Below are positions 20,996 to 30,906 of a stretch of 64,000 bases of DNA, piece by piece. The notes under the pieces are model-generated. The model did not search any database. It was given only the letters and a program-made list of their open reading frames with translations, and had not been told where the DNA came from. Source of the stretch: Prevotella sp. (GTDB lineage: Bacteria > Bacteroidota > Bacteroidia > Bacteroidales > Bacteroidaceae); the NCBI GenBank assembly GCA_016281815.1, contig JAEEJK010000104.1:62001-126000 (forward strand), given 5' to 3'. Position numbers and translations under genes: made by a program. Positions within the stretch are counted from its first letter, which is position 1. Each line of letters opens with the position of its first letter.

Positions 20996-21133
20996 ATGCA
21001 GCATACCTTGCCTGACTTGGCTTCCCCCTCCATTTTGCACAAAGCCTATGATGATTCTTCACGAGGCAAAATCAGCCTTGTTGTCAACAAGAAAACTCAT
21101 CATTTGGCTATCGGTTATTTTCTTCTATTATAA
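20996..21133 (+). pseudogene. 3' remnant of a CapK/phenylacetate-CoA ligase-like gene
   Basis: Frame reads ...DDSSRGKISLVVNKK, matching the end of the next ORF (TARGKFSLVVNKR), the family's GKF..V tail. Confidence 0.45.
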
Positions 21134-22151
21134 AAAAGTATTTAAGACTTTGGCTATTTATCTCATTCTCAGTATTTCTATTGTTTCGGCACAACAATTA
21201 AGAAATCAGTCATTAGCAATCCAATATCCAACTAATTTGTCGGGAACACCTATAATCAGGGTATTGGCTATTGGCAATAGTTTTTCAGAAGATGCTGTTG
21301 AGCAGAATCTATATGAACTAGCCAAAGAAGCTGGTATTGAGTTGATAATAGGAAACGCCTATCGTGCAGGACAAGGTTTTAAGTCGCATTGGGATGATGT
21401 GATAAACAATGACAACACCTTCCAATACCGAAAAATAGTTAATGGAACAAACAAAAACACTATGAACCAATCCCTATCATCCATAATCACCAATGAGCCG
21501 TGGGACTTCATAACCTTTCAGCAGGTAAGCCAAGAGTCGGGATTAACCAAAACTTTTGAACCATATTTGGGAAATCTGATAGATTATGTAAAAAGCCTCT
21601 CTACAAACGACGAAGTCAAGTTTGGTTATCATATGACATGGGCTTACGCACAGAATTCCATACATAGCGGTTTTGCCAATTACAGCAATAATCAATTGAT
21701 GATGTATGAAGCTATTGTATCAGCAGTACAAAAGGCTTTGTTGGACCATACAGAACTTTCTTTCGTTATACCAAGTGGAACTGCGATTCAACCTGATGTA
21801 CCCGCCACCATACCGACCATACAAGCAGTCAAAGGAAGAGCGATGCTTTTCATCAAAGGAAAAGACTGCACCCTTTACAGCGACTCAGCACTTACATTCA
21901 TGCTAGAAGACTGTGAATCATTTAAATACACACAATTTGTTCAGCATGAGGATGGACATATAGACACGAATATCATCACTTTCGCCGGGCATCTCCCCCC
22001 CAATGACCGCGAGCGCGTAATGAATCTTTTGGACCAAACAATTGGCCTTGACAATATTGATTTACGCATCAATGAAATACCTGAAACGGAATTGATATAC
22101 ACCGCACGAGGTAAATTCAGTCTTGTTGTCAACAAAAGATTCCAACAATAG
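21048..22151 (+). CDS. Chimeric ORF: DUF4886 SGNH-like N-terminal part joined to a CapK-like ligase C-terminus
   Basis: Near-identical to the DUF4886 part of the next gene until PSGTAIQ; then PTIQAVKGRAMLFIKGKDC...YTQFVQHEDGHID...RINEIPETELIYTARGKFSLVVNKR. Confidence 0.7.
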   Translation: MMILHEAKSALLSTRKLIIWLSVIFFYYKKVFKTLAIYLILSISIVSAQQLRNQSLAIQYPTNLSGTPIIRVLAIGNSFSEDAVEQNLYELAKEAGIELIIGNAYRAGQGFKSHWDDVINNDNTFQYRKIVNGTNKNTMNQSLSSIITNEPWDFITFQQVSQESGLTKTFEPYLGNLIDYVKSLSTNDEVKFGYHMTWAYAQNSIHSGFANYSNNQLMMYEAIVSAVQKALLDHTELSFVIPSGTAIQPDVPATIPTIQAVKGRAMLFIKGKDCTLYSDSALTFMLEDCESFKYTQFVQHEDGHIDTNIITFAGHLPPNDRERVMNLLDQTIGLDNIDLRINEIPETELIYTARGKFSLVVNKRFQQ

Positions 22152-22193
22152 AAAGATAACCGACCCTTATATTTTACATTTTATATTTTAGAA

Positions 22194-25109
22194 ATGGATA
22201 AATTATTCAAATCATTAGTTGCTTGCATCCTGCTTAACACTTCAATTGCTTGGGCACAGCCACTTAGAAATGACATTTCACTATCCAAAACATATACATA
22301 TGAGTGGCCAAAAGAACCAGAAGTAATAGAAAAGCTTCAAAACTGGATGGACTTGAAATTTGGGGTTATATTCCATTGGGGAATTTATTCACAACCAGGC
22401 ATTACTGAATCATGGAATCTGTGTAATGAAGACTGGGTGCCCAAAGATACAACACTTAGTTACCATGAATACAAAGAATGGTATTGGAATTTGGCCGATC
22501 AGTTTAACCCAACAAATTTCAATCCTCAACAATGGGTGGATGTGACGAAAGAAGCCGGAATGAAATACATGATTTTTACAACTAAGCATCATGATGGATT
22601 CTGTATGTATAATACCAAATATACAGACTATTCCATCACCAAGCATGCTTTTGCAAATAACCCTAAGAGTGATGTTTGGAAATATGTCCAAGAGGCTTTT
22701 AGAAATAATGGTTTCATGACTGGTGCTTATTTTTCAAAACCTGACTGGCATTCACAATATTTTTGGTGGAATGTATATGCAACAAAAGATAGATATCCAA
22801 GTTACAATATTGAGAAATATCCATGGAGATGGGAACAATTTAAAAAATTCACTTATGGGCAAATAGAAGAATTGGTAACAAACTATGAGAATACAGACAT
22901 CCTATGGCTTGATGGAGGATGGGTGAGGGCAGATTTGGGATTTGACATAGACCTACCAAAGATAGCTGAAATGGCAAGAAAGCATCAGTCTTGCATGCTA
23001 ATTGTCGACAGACATTCTAACACACCATATGAAAATTACAAAACTCCCGAACAAAGTATCCCAGTTGAACCATTAGGATATCCATGGGAGAGTTGCATCA
23101 CATTAAGCGATATGTGGGGATATGGAAAGCATGTAAAATGGAAATCACCTCAAGAAATTATCAACATGCTCATAGAAATAGTGGCTAAAGGTGGCAATCT
23201 TTTACTTGGTATTGGACCAACTCCCGAGGGAATAATACAAAAAGAGGCCGTTGAAAGATTAAGGATTATTGGTGATTGGTTAAACAAAAATGGCAAAGCG
23301 ATATACAACACAAGAACGGCCCAAATATATAAAGACGGCAACATCTGCTTTACCACATCTAAAGACAGCACAGTATTGAATGCTATATATATGCTGGAAG
23401 AAGGTAAAAAATTACCTAAAGAAATCTCTTGGAATGGTAACTTGCCTTCAATTCCAGACTCTGTCAAGCTTTTAAGCACAGGCCAGTATTTGCCCTGCCA
23501 GATAGAAGGACAACATGTCACAGTAACTATTCCTGAGGATTTAGATAATCTATCATTTGCCATCCAATATCCTACTTATGAATTTAAAAAACCTGTTTTC
23601 AAGATTCTGGCCATAGGCAACAGTTTCTCGGAAGATGCTGTAGAACAAAATCTATATGAGTTAGCCCAAGAATCTGGTATTGAGTTGATTATTGGAAATG
23701 CCTATCGAGCTGGCCAAGGATTTGAATCACATTGGAACGACGTGGTGAGCAATAACAACACCTTCGAATTCCGAAAGATAGAGAAAGGGACAAAAACAAG
23801 CGCTATAGACCAGTCCCTTGCCTCCATTATTACCAATGAGCCGTGGGACTTCATAACCTTTCAGCAGGTAAGCCAAGAGTCGGGATTGACCAATACTTTT
23901 GAGCCCTATCTGGGAAATCTGATTGATTATGTAAAAAGCCTCTCTACAAATAACGAAGTCAAGTTTGGTTATCATATGACTTGGGCATATGCACAAAATG
24001 CCACACATCCTGGCTTTGCCAACTATGACAACGACCAAATGACAATGTATGAAGCAATTGTATCAGCAGTACAGAAGGCTTTGTCGGACCATGCAGAACT
24101 TTCTTTCGTTATACCAAGTGGAACTGCGATTCAGAATGCCCGCACCAGTTATATTGGAGATAATTTCAACCGTGACGGCTATCATCTTAACCACAGTACC
24201 GGACGATACACGGCAGCTTGTACATGGTTGGAATCTATTCTTGGAATCAATCCTGTTGGAAAGACTTATCTCCCTTCTGGTGTTGATGAAACAACAGCCT
24301 TTGTGTGTCAGAATGCGGCTCATCTAGCTGTTGTTAATCCGTATGAAGTTAGTGATATGTCTAATGAATTCTATAAGGATGACAACATCATCGTGCCTGC
24401 CGCAATCAATATCAACTTTGGTGATACCCCCTCATCCTCCTCTCTGTGGAACAATGTTACCAGTCAGAGCCCATATATTGTTGGATTGAAGGATATTGAG
24501 GGAAACAATACAGGAGTTATCGTGAATTTCAATGATGATTTCAATGGATCAAATGGCTTAGGAGCAGCGACTACGACAACGCTAATGAACATGCCATCAG
24601 AGGTATCCAAGTCATGCTTCTGGGGCTATAGTCAGGGAAACTTTGAGGACAAGCCCCATCAACCCACAGGTGGATTTGCTTTTATACACTTGAACAAGGA
24701 GCTGGCCTACGACTTCACCTTTTATTCTTCACGTACAGGATGTACCGATAACAGAGAGACGTTATACCGCATAACAGGTGCCGATGGATTCAAAGTATAT
24801 CTTGATGCAGCAAACAATACGGACAATACAGTGACGGTGAGCAATGTCCTTCCCGATGATAATGGGGTAATCACATTATCCGTCTCTCCTGGCGAAAACA
24901 ACTCCAACATTTACAAGTTTTATTACATCAATGCGTTGCAAATCAATGCTCATCCCACAACAGATGGCATTGGGAAGAACGCCAAAAATTCTCAAGCATC
25001 CTCCTCTAACATTTCATCGTCTGAAATTTACAATCTACAAGGGCAACAACTGCCTTCTTTGAGAAAAGGAATGAATGTTGTGGATGGACGCCGCATCCTG
25101 GTGAAGTAG
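22194..25109 (+). CDS. Secreted GH29 alpha-L-fucosidase fused to a DUF4886 domain
   Basis: WMDLKFGVIFHWGIYS, YMIFTTKHHDGFCMYNTKYTDYSI, DILWLDGGW, GGNLLLGIGPTPEG; then AIGNSFSEDAVEQNLYELA; C-terminal IYNLQGQQLPSLRKGMNVVDGRRILVK. Confidence 0.9.
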   Translation: MDKLFKSLVACILLNTSIAWAQPLRNDISLSKTYTYEWPKEPEVIEKLQNWMDLKFGVIFHWGIYSQPGITESWNLCNEDWVPKDTTLSYHEYKEWYWNLADQFNPTNFNPQQWVDVTKEAGMKYMIFTTKHHDGFCMYNTKYTDYSITKHAFANNPKSDVWKYVQEAFRNNGFMTGAYFSKPDWHSQYFWWNVYATKDRYPSYNIEKYPWRWEQFKKFTYGQIEELVTNYENTDILWLDGGWVRADLGFDIDLPKIAEMARKHQSCMLIVDRHSNTPYENYKTPEQSIPVEPLGYPWESCITLSDMWGYGKHVKWKSPQEIINMLIEIVAKGGNLLLGIGPTPEGIIQKEAVERLRIIGDWLNKNGKAIYNTRTAQIYKDGNICFTTSKDSTVLNAIYMLEEGKKLPKEISWNGNLPSIPDSVKLLSTGQYLPCQIEGQHVTVTIPEDLDNLSFAIQYPTYEFKKPVFKILAIGNSFSEDAVEQNLYELAQESGIELIIGNAYRAGQGFESHWNDVVSNNNTFEFRKIEKGTKTSAIDQSLASIITNEPWDFITFQQVSQESGLTNTFEPYLGNLIDYVKSLSTNNEVKFGYHMTWAYAQNATHPGFANYDNDQMTMYEAIVSAVQKALSDHAELSFVIPSGTAIQNARTSYIGDNFNRDGYHLNHSTGRYTAACTWLESILGINPVGKTYLPSGVDETTAFVCQNAAHLAVVNPYEVSDMSNEFYKDDNIIVPAAININFGDTPSSSSLWNNVTSQSPYIVGLKDIEGNNTGVIVNFNDDFNGSNGLGAATTTTLMNMPSEVSKSCFWGYSQGNFEDKPHQPTGGFAFIHLNKELAYDFTFYSSRTGCTDNRETLYRITGADGFKVYLDAANNTDNTVTVSNVLPDDNGVITLSVSPGENNSNIYKFYYINALQINAHPTTDGIGKNAKNSQASSSNISSSEIYNLQGQQLPSLRKGMNVVDGRRILVK

Positions 25110-25177
25110 GATTCCTATCTTAACCGTACATTATTGATAATTGTATTTTATTACTAGTCATTCTAAGATAGTTTTTC

Positions 25178-26554
25178 ATGAACATCAGTATTTTCGGATT
25201 AGGATATGTGGGTTGTGTGGGAGCAGCCTGTCTTGCCAAACTCGGACATCATGTGATAGGTGTCGACGTGAACGAGAACAAGGTGAGGCTCATCAACGAG
25301 GGCAAACCCACAATCATCGAGGAAGGCATCGCCGAACTGTGCGCCGAAGCACATGCCGCCGGGCGTATGCACGCCACCATGGATGCCACAGAAGCCGTCA
25401 TGTCAAGCGACATCTCGTTTATCGTGGTCGGCACCCCCTCCAGCAAGGAAGGGCACCTCAACCTCAACTATATCTTCGCAGTGGCCACGCGCATCGGTCA
25501 GGCATTGAAAGAGAAACAAGGTTTCCACATCATCGCCATCCGTTCGACGGTTCTTCCCGGCACCAATGAGAAGGTGGGCAAGATCATTGAGCAAGAGAGC
25601 GGCAAGCGGCGCAACATTGACTTCGCGGTGGTGAGTAACCCGGAATTCCTGCGTGAGGGAACCAGTGTCAAAGACTATTTCAACCCTCCTCTCACCCTGA
25701 TAGGCACAGACAATGCTCAGGCAGAAGCACAGATGCGTGAACTATACAAAGACATCCCTGCAGAACTGATCTGCACAGACATCAAGGTGGCAGAGATCAT
25801 GAAGTATGTGAACAACACCTACCACGCACTGAAAATCGTCTTCGGCAACGAGGTGGGCAACATCTGCAAGGGCCTCGACATCGACAGCCATAAGGTGATG
25901 GAGATATTCTGCAAGGACCGTCAACTCAACATCTCCCCCTACTATTTCAAACCCGGATTCGCCTACGGAGGCTCATGCCTGCCCAAAGACATGAAGGCCC
26001 TTCGCGCGCTTGCCCATGACCTATATGTGGAAGTGCCGGTGATAGACAGCATCCATCCCAGCAATGAGAAGCAAAAGGACAACGCCGTTCAAGCCATCCT
26101 GTCAAAAGGCAAGCGCAAGGTAGGAATTCTCGGACTGAGTTTCAAGTCGGGCACCGATGACCTGCGCTGCTCCCCCATTGTCGATGTGGTGGAACGACTG
26201 CTCGGCAAGGGGTGCGAGATCCGCATTTATGACAAGAATGTCGTGGTGAGCGAACTTACCGGCACCAACAAGGACTTCATCATGGCCAAAATTCCGCACC
26301 TCCAGCATTTTGTGACCAGCGACCTCGATTCTGTCTGTACACAGTCCGATGTGCTTGTAGTCACCAACAAGGAGAATGAGTTTGCCCATCTTCTAGAGCA
26401 GTATCCCCACAAGATTGTCATCGACCTTGTACGGCAATGGCGGGATGTAGATTATGAGGGCCACTATGAAGGCCTTTCCTGGGGGGACATCAATCAGAAC
26501 AGAGGCGCCCAGAAACAGGCCATCAACAAGGATTTCCAACAGACCGACTTCTAA
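25178..26554 (+). CDS. Nucleotide-sugar dehydrogenase (GDP-mannose 6-dehydrogenase/AlgD-like)
   Basis: MNISIFGLGYVGCVGAACLAKLGHHVIGVDVNENKVRLINEGKPTIIEEGI; FAYGGSCLPKDMKALRAL. Confidence 0.88.
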   Translation: MNISIFGLGYVGCVGAACLAKLGHHVIGVDVNENKVRLINEGKPTIIEEGIAELCAEAHAAGRMHATMDATEAVMSSDISFIVVGTPSSKEGHLNLNYIFAVATRIGQALKEKQGFHIIAIRSTVLPGTNEKVGKIIEQESGKRRNIDFAVVSNPEFLREGTSVKDYFNPPLTLIGTDNAQAEAQMRELYKDIPAELICTDIKVAEIMKYVNNTYHALKIVFGNEVGNICKGLDIDSHKVMEIFCKDRQLNISPYYFKPGFAYGGSCLPKDMKALRALAHDLYVEVPVIDSIHPSNEKQKDNAVQAILSKGKRKVGILGLSFKSGTDDLRCSPIVDVVERLLGKGCEIRIYDKNVVVSELTGTNKDFIMAKIPHLQHFVTSDLDSVCTQSDVLVVTNKENEFAHLLEQYPHKIVIDLVRQWRDVDYEGHYEGLSWGDINQNRGAQKQAINKDFQQTDF

Positions 26555-28426
26555 ATGGGCAGGTGGGGATGGTATTTGCACAGACTGAGAGCCATGAGCC
26601 TTCGGGAAGTAGCATGGCGAATCAGTCAGAAGTGCTTGGAGCGCCGTGAGCGCAAGTATGCCCGTCACCCCATCCCCGTGACCAGCCAGGTGTTCAACCA
26701 ATCGCTTGCCCCACTGACTCTCGATGCCCACAAACTGGGTATAGAATACCACAATGAAGGGCACAGCCACCAGAATGACATCCATCTTCTCGGAGGCTTT
26801 GACTACAGTAGATATAAAACCCGCTGGCATGCCGGATTTCAGACACCCAACGAATGGGGACAGTTTTTTTCCTACGACATCAACTACAAGCAGCATGATG
26901 CCATCGGCGATGCCCGCACCAACTGGGAACTGAACCGACATTTCCAATTTGCCATTCTCGCCAAGAATTACTACCACACCCACGACAGGCAGCATCTGGA
27001 AGAACTCACTGCGCTTCTGGATGACTGGCGCAAGAGCAACCCTTTCCTGCTCGGCATCTCATGGACCAGCGTCATGGAGGTGGCCATCAGGTCTATCAAC
27101 TGGATGTTCATGCTGGCCTACCTCAAGAAGGCAGGTGACACCAGCCACCAACTGCAGAATGACATCAACACCGGCATTGTCAACATGCTGGACTATGTGA
27201 ACAAGCACCGGTCGCGTTATTCCTCTGCCAACAACCACCTCCTGATAGAATCAACCGCCCTGGTGCTCGGAGGATATGCTTTCGGACATGCTCCATGGAA
27301 GGAAGATGGCATCCGCACAATGACTGCCGAATTGGAGCGCCAGATTACCCCCGACGGAGTGAACAGGGAGATGTCGCTGCACTATCATGCATTTGTCCTG
27401 GAAGCCTATTCACTTACCGCTCATTGCATCTTGTCAAACAGCGATGCCCTCCCTCCATCCTGGCACACCTACATGGAAAGGATGAGTGAGTTCATCTGTC
27501 ACTCCATGTATGACGAAGCACATGTGCTGGCTTTTGGTGACGACGATGAGGGCAAGGTCATCGATTTGCAAGGCGGCAACTTCCCTTATTATGATTATGT
27601 GCTGCAAATGAGTTCGTTGGTCACTGGGAAGAGATACTCACATTTCGTCAAGACGAATGAGACAGTGAACTGCCTTTTCCCTGCATCCGACATTTCAGCC
27701 ATCAGTCGCCAACCACGCTTTGAGCCCTATGAAGGAAAATGCTTTGAGCAAGGAGGCTATACCTTCCTTCGTAGCAAAGACGGTGAAGTGCTCATAGGCA
27801 TCGACCATGCCCCTCTGGGGTTTGGCAGCATAGCCGCCCACGGACATGCAGACGCGCTGAGTTTCCAACTGCTGGTTGGCGGTGCGCCTCTCTTCACCGA
27901 CCCAGGGACCTATATCTACCACTGTGACCTTCCTGCCCGCAATCAGTTCAGGAAGTCCATCAACCACAATACGGTCAGTGTCGGAGGAGCAGACCAATCG
28001 GAGATGCTGGGTGCTTTTCTGTGGGGCAAGAAAGCCAACTGCCGACTTTTGAAGCACGACATCAACGGCAGCCACAGCCTCCTGACAGCCGAACACGACG
28101 GGTATGCGCCTGTCACCGTCCGCCGCACTTTCGACTTCGACCACGAAGGCAAAAGGCTCACCATCACCGACGAACTGAGCCAAGAGAGCGACATCATCCT
28201 CACCTACGCGACAGGTCATGGTGTTGACATTCAGCAGGAAAAAAAAGGATGGCTGCTGAGCCTTGAGAAAGCAAGATGCCTGCTGACCGTCTCTGTTTCA
28301 TCCCAGTACGCTGCCAGTGTAGAACCAACCGAGGTGTCTGTCTGTTACGGCACAAAGAGTTCGGCGAAAGCCATCAGGTATAGGACCCGTTGCAAAAGCA
28401 TCACCAGTATCATCACCATATTATAA
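26555..28426 (+). CDS. Heparinase II/III family protein
   Basis: NPFLLGISWTSVMEVAIRSINW, YSSANNHLLIESTALVLGG, AAHGHADALSFQLLVGGAPLFTDPGTYIY. Confidence 0.93.
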   Translation: MGRWGWYLHRLRAMSLREVAWRISQKCLERRERKYARHPIPVTSQVFNQSLAPLTLDAHKLGIEYHNEGHSHQNDIHLLGGFDYSRYKTRWHAGFQTPNEWGQFFSYDINYKQHDAIGDARTNWELNRHFQFAILAKNYYHTHDRQHLEELTALLDDWRKSNPFLLGISWTSVMEVAIRSINWMFMLAYLKKAGDTSHQLQNDINTGIVNMLDYVNKHRSRYSSANNHLLIESTALVLGGYAFGHAPWKEDGIRTMTAELERQITPDGVNREMSLHYHAFVLEAYSLTAHCILSNSDALPPSWHTYMERMSEFICHSMYDEAHVLAFGDDDEGKVIDLQGGNFPYYDYVLQMSSLVTGKRYSHFVKTNETVNCLFPASDISAISRQPRFEPYEGKCFEQGGYTFLRSKDGEVLIGIDHAPLGFGSIAAHGHADALSFQLLVGGAPLFTDPGTYIYHCDLPARNQFRKSINHNTVSVGGADQSEMLGAFLWGKKANCRLLKHDINGSHSLLTAEHDGYAPVTVRRTFDFDHEGKRLTITDELSQESDIILTYATGHGVDIQQEKKGWLLSLEKARCLLTVSVSSQYAASVEPTEVSVCYGTKSSAKAIRYRTRCKSITSIITIL

Positions 28427-28460
28427 AGAAAAATATCCGTTTATAAAGAAAAATATCCGT
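28421..28460. repeat. 20-bp perfect tandem duplication
   Basis: ttataaagaaaaatatccgt x2 spanning the heparinase stop and the next gene's leader. Confidence 0.95.
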
Positions 28461-28463
28461 ATC

Positions 28464-29660
28464 ATGCAGAGAAAAGTGCTGATTATCGTGGAGAACCTCC
28501 CCGTCCCTTTTGACACACGTGTATGGCAGGAAGCGACGACGTTGGCCGAAAACGGCTATGAGGTGTCTGTCATCTGCCCCAAGGGAAAAGGATACGACAA
28601 GGAATATGAATATCTGAAAGGCGTACATATCCACCGCCACGACATGCCTGAGGAAGGCAATGGTGCCTTAGGTTATGCCCGTGAGTATTTCTGCGCCCTG
28701 CGCGAGGAGTTGCGTCTGGCCCGCAAAATCTACAAGGAACGCGGCTTCCATGTCATTCACGGCTGCAACCCTCCCGATGACATCTACATGGTAGCGAGAT
28801 GGTTCAAGCGCAAAGGGGTGGATTACGTCTTCGACCACCACGACATCTGTCCGGAACTTTATGAGGCGAAGTTTGGCAAGACCACCGGTTTGCTATATAA
28901 GAGTCAACTGTGGCTGGAGCGGCAAACCTACAAGCACTGCGCATTTGCTTTTGTGACGAATGAGAGTTACAAAAAAATAGCCATCGAGCGCGGAGGAATG
29001 AAAGAAAAGGATGTCTTTGTGCTCCGCAGTGGTCCCAAGTTGGAACGTCTGCGGATCACCCCCGCAAAACCCGAGATCAAGCGAGGCCGTAAATACATGG
29101 TGGGATACCTTGGTGTGATTGGCCAGCAAGAAGGTATCGAGTATCTTCTGGAGGCCGCCCGATACATCCGCGAGGACCTTCACCGCGACGACATTTTCTG
29201 GGGCATCGTCGGAGGAGGCCCCCACTTGGAAGCCCTCCGCAAACAGAGCCACAACATGGGGCTCGACGACATCGTCGAATTCACCGGGCGTGTGCCCGAT
29301 GAGACCCTGCTCGACTATCTCAACACCGCCGACGTGTGTGTCAACTCAGATGAGTACAACGCCATGAACGACAAGAGTACGATGAACAAGATATTGGAGT
29401 ACATGGCACTGGGCAAGCCCATTGTTCAGTTTGATCTCACAGAGGGCCGTTACTCAGCCCGCGACGCTTCGCTGTATGCCATACCCAACAATGCGAGAGA
29501 CATGGCCGACAAGATCATCCAATTGCTGGAGGATGAGCCATTGCGCAAACGGATGTCAGCCTACGGTCGTGACCGCATCATCAACGAACTGAGTTGGGAG
29601 CATACAAGCAAGGCTTTGTTGGAAGGATATGACAAGTATTTCTCAGCCAGGGGGTTGTGA
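28464..29660 (+). CDS. GT4 family glycosyltransferase
   Basis: PFDTRVWQEATTLAENGYEVSVICP, YLGVIGQQEGIEYLLEAA, EYMALGKPIVQFDL. Confidence 0.93.
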   Translation: MQRKVLIIVENLPVPFDTRVWQEATTLAENGYEVSVICPKGKGYDKEYEYLKGVHIHRHDMPEEGNGALGYAREYFCALREELRLARKIYKERGFHVIHGCNPPDDIYMVARWFKRKGVDYVFDHHDICPELYEAKFGKTTGLLYKSQLWLERQTYKHCAFAFVTNESYKKIAIERGGMKEKDVFVLRSGPKLERLRITPAKPEIKRGRKYMVGYLGVIGQQEGIEYLLEAARYIREDLHRDDIFWGIVGGGPHLEALRKQSHNMGLDDIVEFTGRVPDETLLDYLNTADVCVNSDEYNAMNDKSTMNKILEYMALGKPIVQFDLTEGRYSARDASLYAIPNNARDMADKIIQLLEDEPLRKRMSAYGRDRIINELSWEHTSKALLEGYDKYFSARGL

Positions 29661-29697
29661 GTTTAGGAGTTTAGATATTACATAAAACGAACATATT

Positions 29698-30885
29698 ATG
29701 TTAGACTTATTTCAAGCTTATCGAACGTTTTTTGGAAAGGGTGATGCCCTTTACCAACTGTTTTCACCTTATCGTATATGTCCGCTTGGGGCCCATGTGG
29801 ACCACCAGCATGGGCTGGTGAGTGGTTTCGCCTTTGACAGCGGCATAGAATTTCTTTTTTCCGCCACAGACACCGGCAAGGTGGAGATGTGCTCCCTCTC
29901 CTTTGAGGGACTGATGACCTTCAATGTGAGACGTGAGGTTGACTCCAAGCAGCACAACTGGGGCGACTATCTCCGTGGAGCGGTATGGTCGCTGCAAAAG
30001 GATTTCCAGTTGCAGAAAGGCATCCGTGGCGTGGTGAAAGGTTCCATGCCCATCGGTGGTCTGTCTTCCTCAGCCGCCTTGCTCTGCGGATTTGTCAAGG
30101 CATTGGACAAGGTCAACAACCTGGGTCTCGACAAGATGCAGGTCATCAAATACGCCTCCATGGCAGAACGCACTTATGTGAGTCTGAACAACGGCATTCT
30201 CGACCAAGCCTGTGTGGTGCTGTGTGAGGCAGAAAAACTGCTCTACCTCGACACTGAGACATCGGAGTACAAGATTCTGCAGTTTGGTGACGGGAAAAGA
30301 GACCTTCCCTTCAAGATCGGCATCTTCTTCAGCGGTGTGACCCGCAAGTTGACCGGCACCGACTACAACCTTCGCGTGTCGGAATGCAAGACAGCAGCAT
30401 GGATGATGCAAGCCTATGAGAACATCCCCCTGAAGGAACTGCAGGACACCCGGTTGCATGATGTCCCCGAGGAGTTGTTGGAGAAATATGGCGAGCGGAT
30501 GCCGGAGCGTTTTGCCAAGCGTGCGCGCCACTACTATACCGAATGCGACCGTGTGGAAGCAGGTGTGGAGGCTTGGAAGAAAGGTGATATCAAGGCATTT
30601 GGCCAACTGATTTTCGAGAGTTGCGAGAGTTCGATGAACAACTATGAATGTGGTTCGCCAGAACTGATAGAACTGTACAAGATCATGCGGCGCACAGACG
30701 GCATCTATGGTGGCCGTTTCAGCGGTGCAGGCTTCAAGGGTGCCTGCATTGCCCTTGTCGACCCCATGAAGGAGGACAGCATCCGTGAGTATGTGACCCA
30801 AGAGTATCTCAAGGCATTCCCCCAATACCGTGACTCCTTCAAGGTGTTCTTCTGCAAGACCAGCAACGGTGTGGATTTCCTTTAA
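29698..30885 (+). CDS. GHMP family sugar kinase (galactokinase/galacturonokinase-like)
   Basis: SPYRICPLGAHVDHQHGLVSG; MPIGGLSSSAALLCGFVKAL; GGRFSGAGFKGACIALVD. Confidence 0.88.
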   Translation: MLDLFQAYRTFFGKGDALYQLFSPYRICPLGAHVDHQHGLVSGFAFDSGIEFLFSATDTGKVEMCSLSFEGLMTFNVRREVDSKQHNWGDYLRGAVWSLQKDFQLQKGIRGVVKGSMPIGGLSSSAALLCGFVKALDKVNNLGLDKMQVIKYASMAERTYVSLNNGILDQACVVLCEAEKLLYLDTETSEYKILQFGDGKRDLPFKIGIFFSGVTRKLTGTDYNLRVSECKTAAWMMQAYENIPLKELQDTRLHDVPEELLEKYGERMPERFAKRARHYYTECDRVEAGVEAWKKGDIKAFGQLIFESCESSMNNYECGSPELIELYKIMRRTDGIYGGRFSGAGFKGACIALVDPMKEDSIREYVTQEYLKAFPQYRDSFKVFFCKTSNGVDFL

Positions 30886-30906
30886 TCACAACAAATTCAG
30901 AATCAA

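Noticed and set aside
30070-30825. 251-aa minus-strand ORF
   Set aside because: Antisense to the GHMP kinase.
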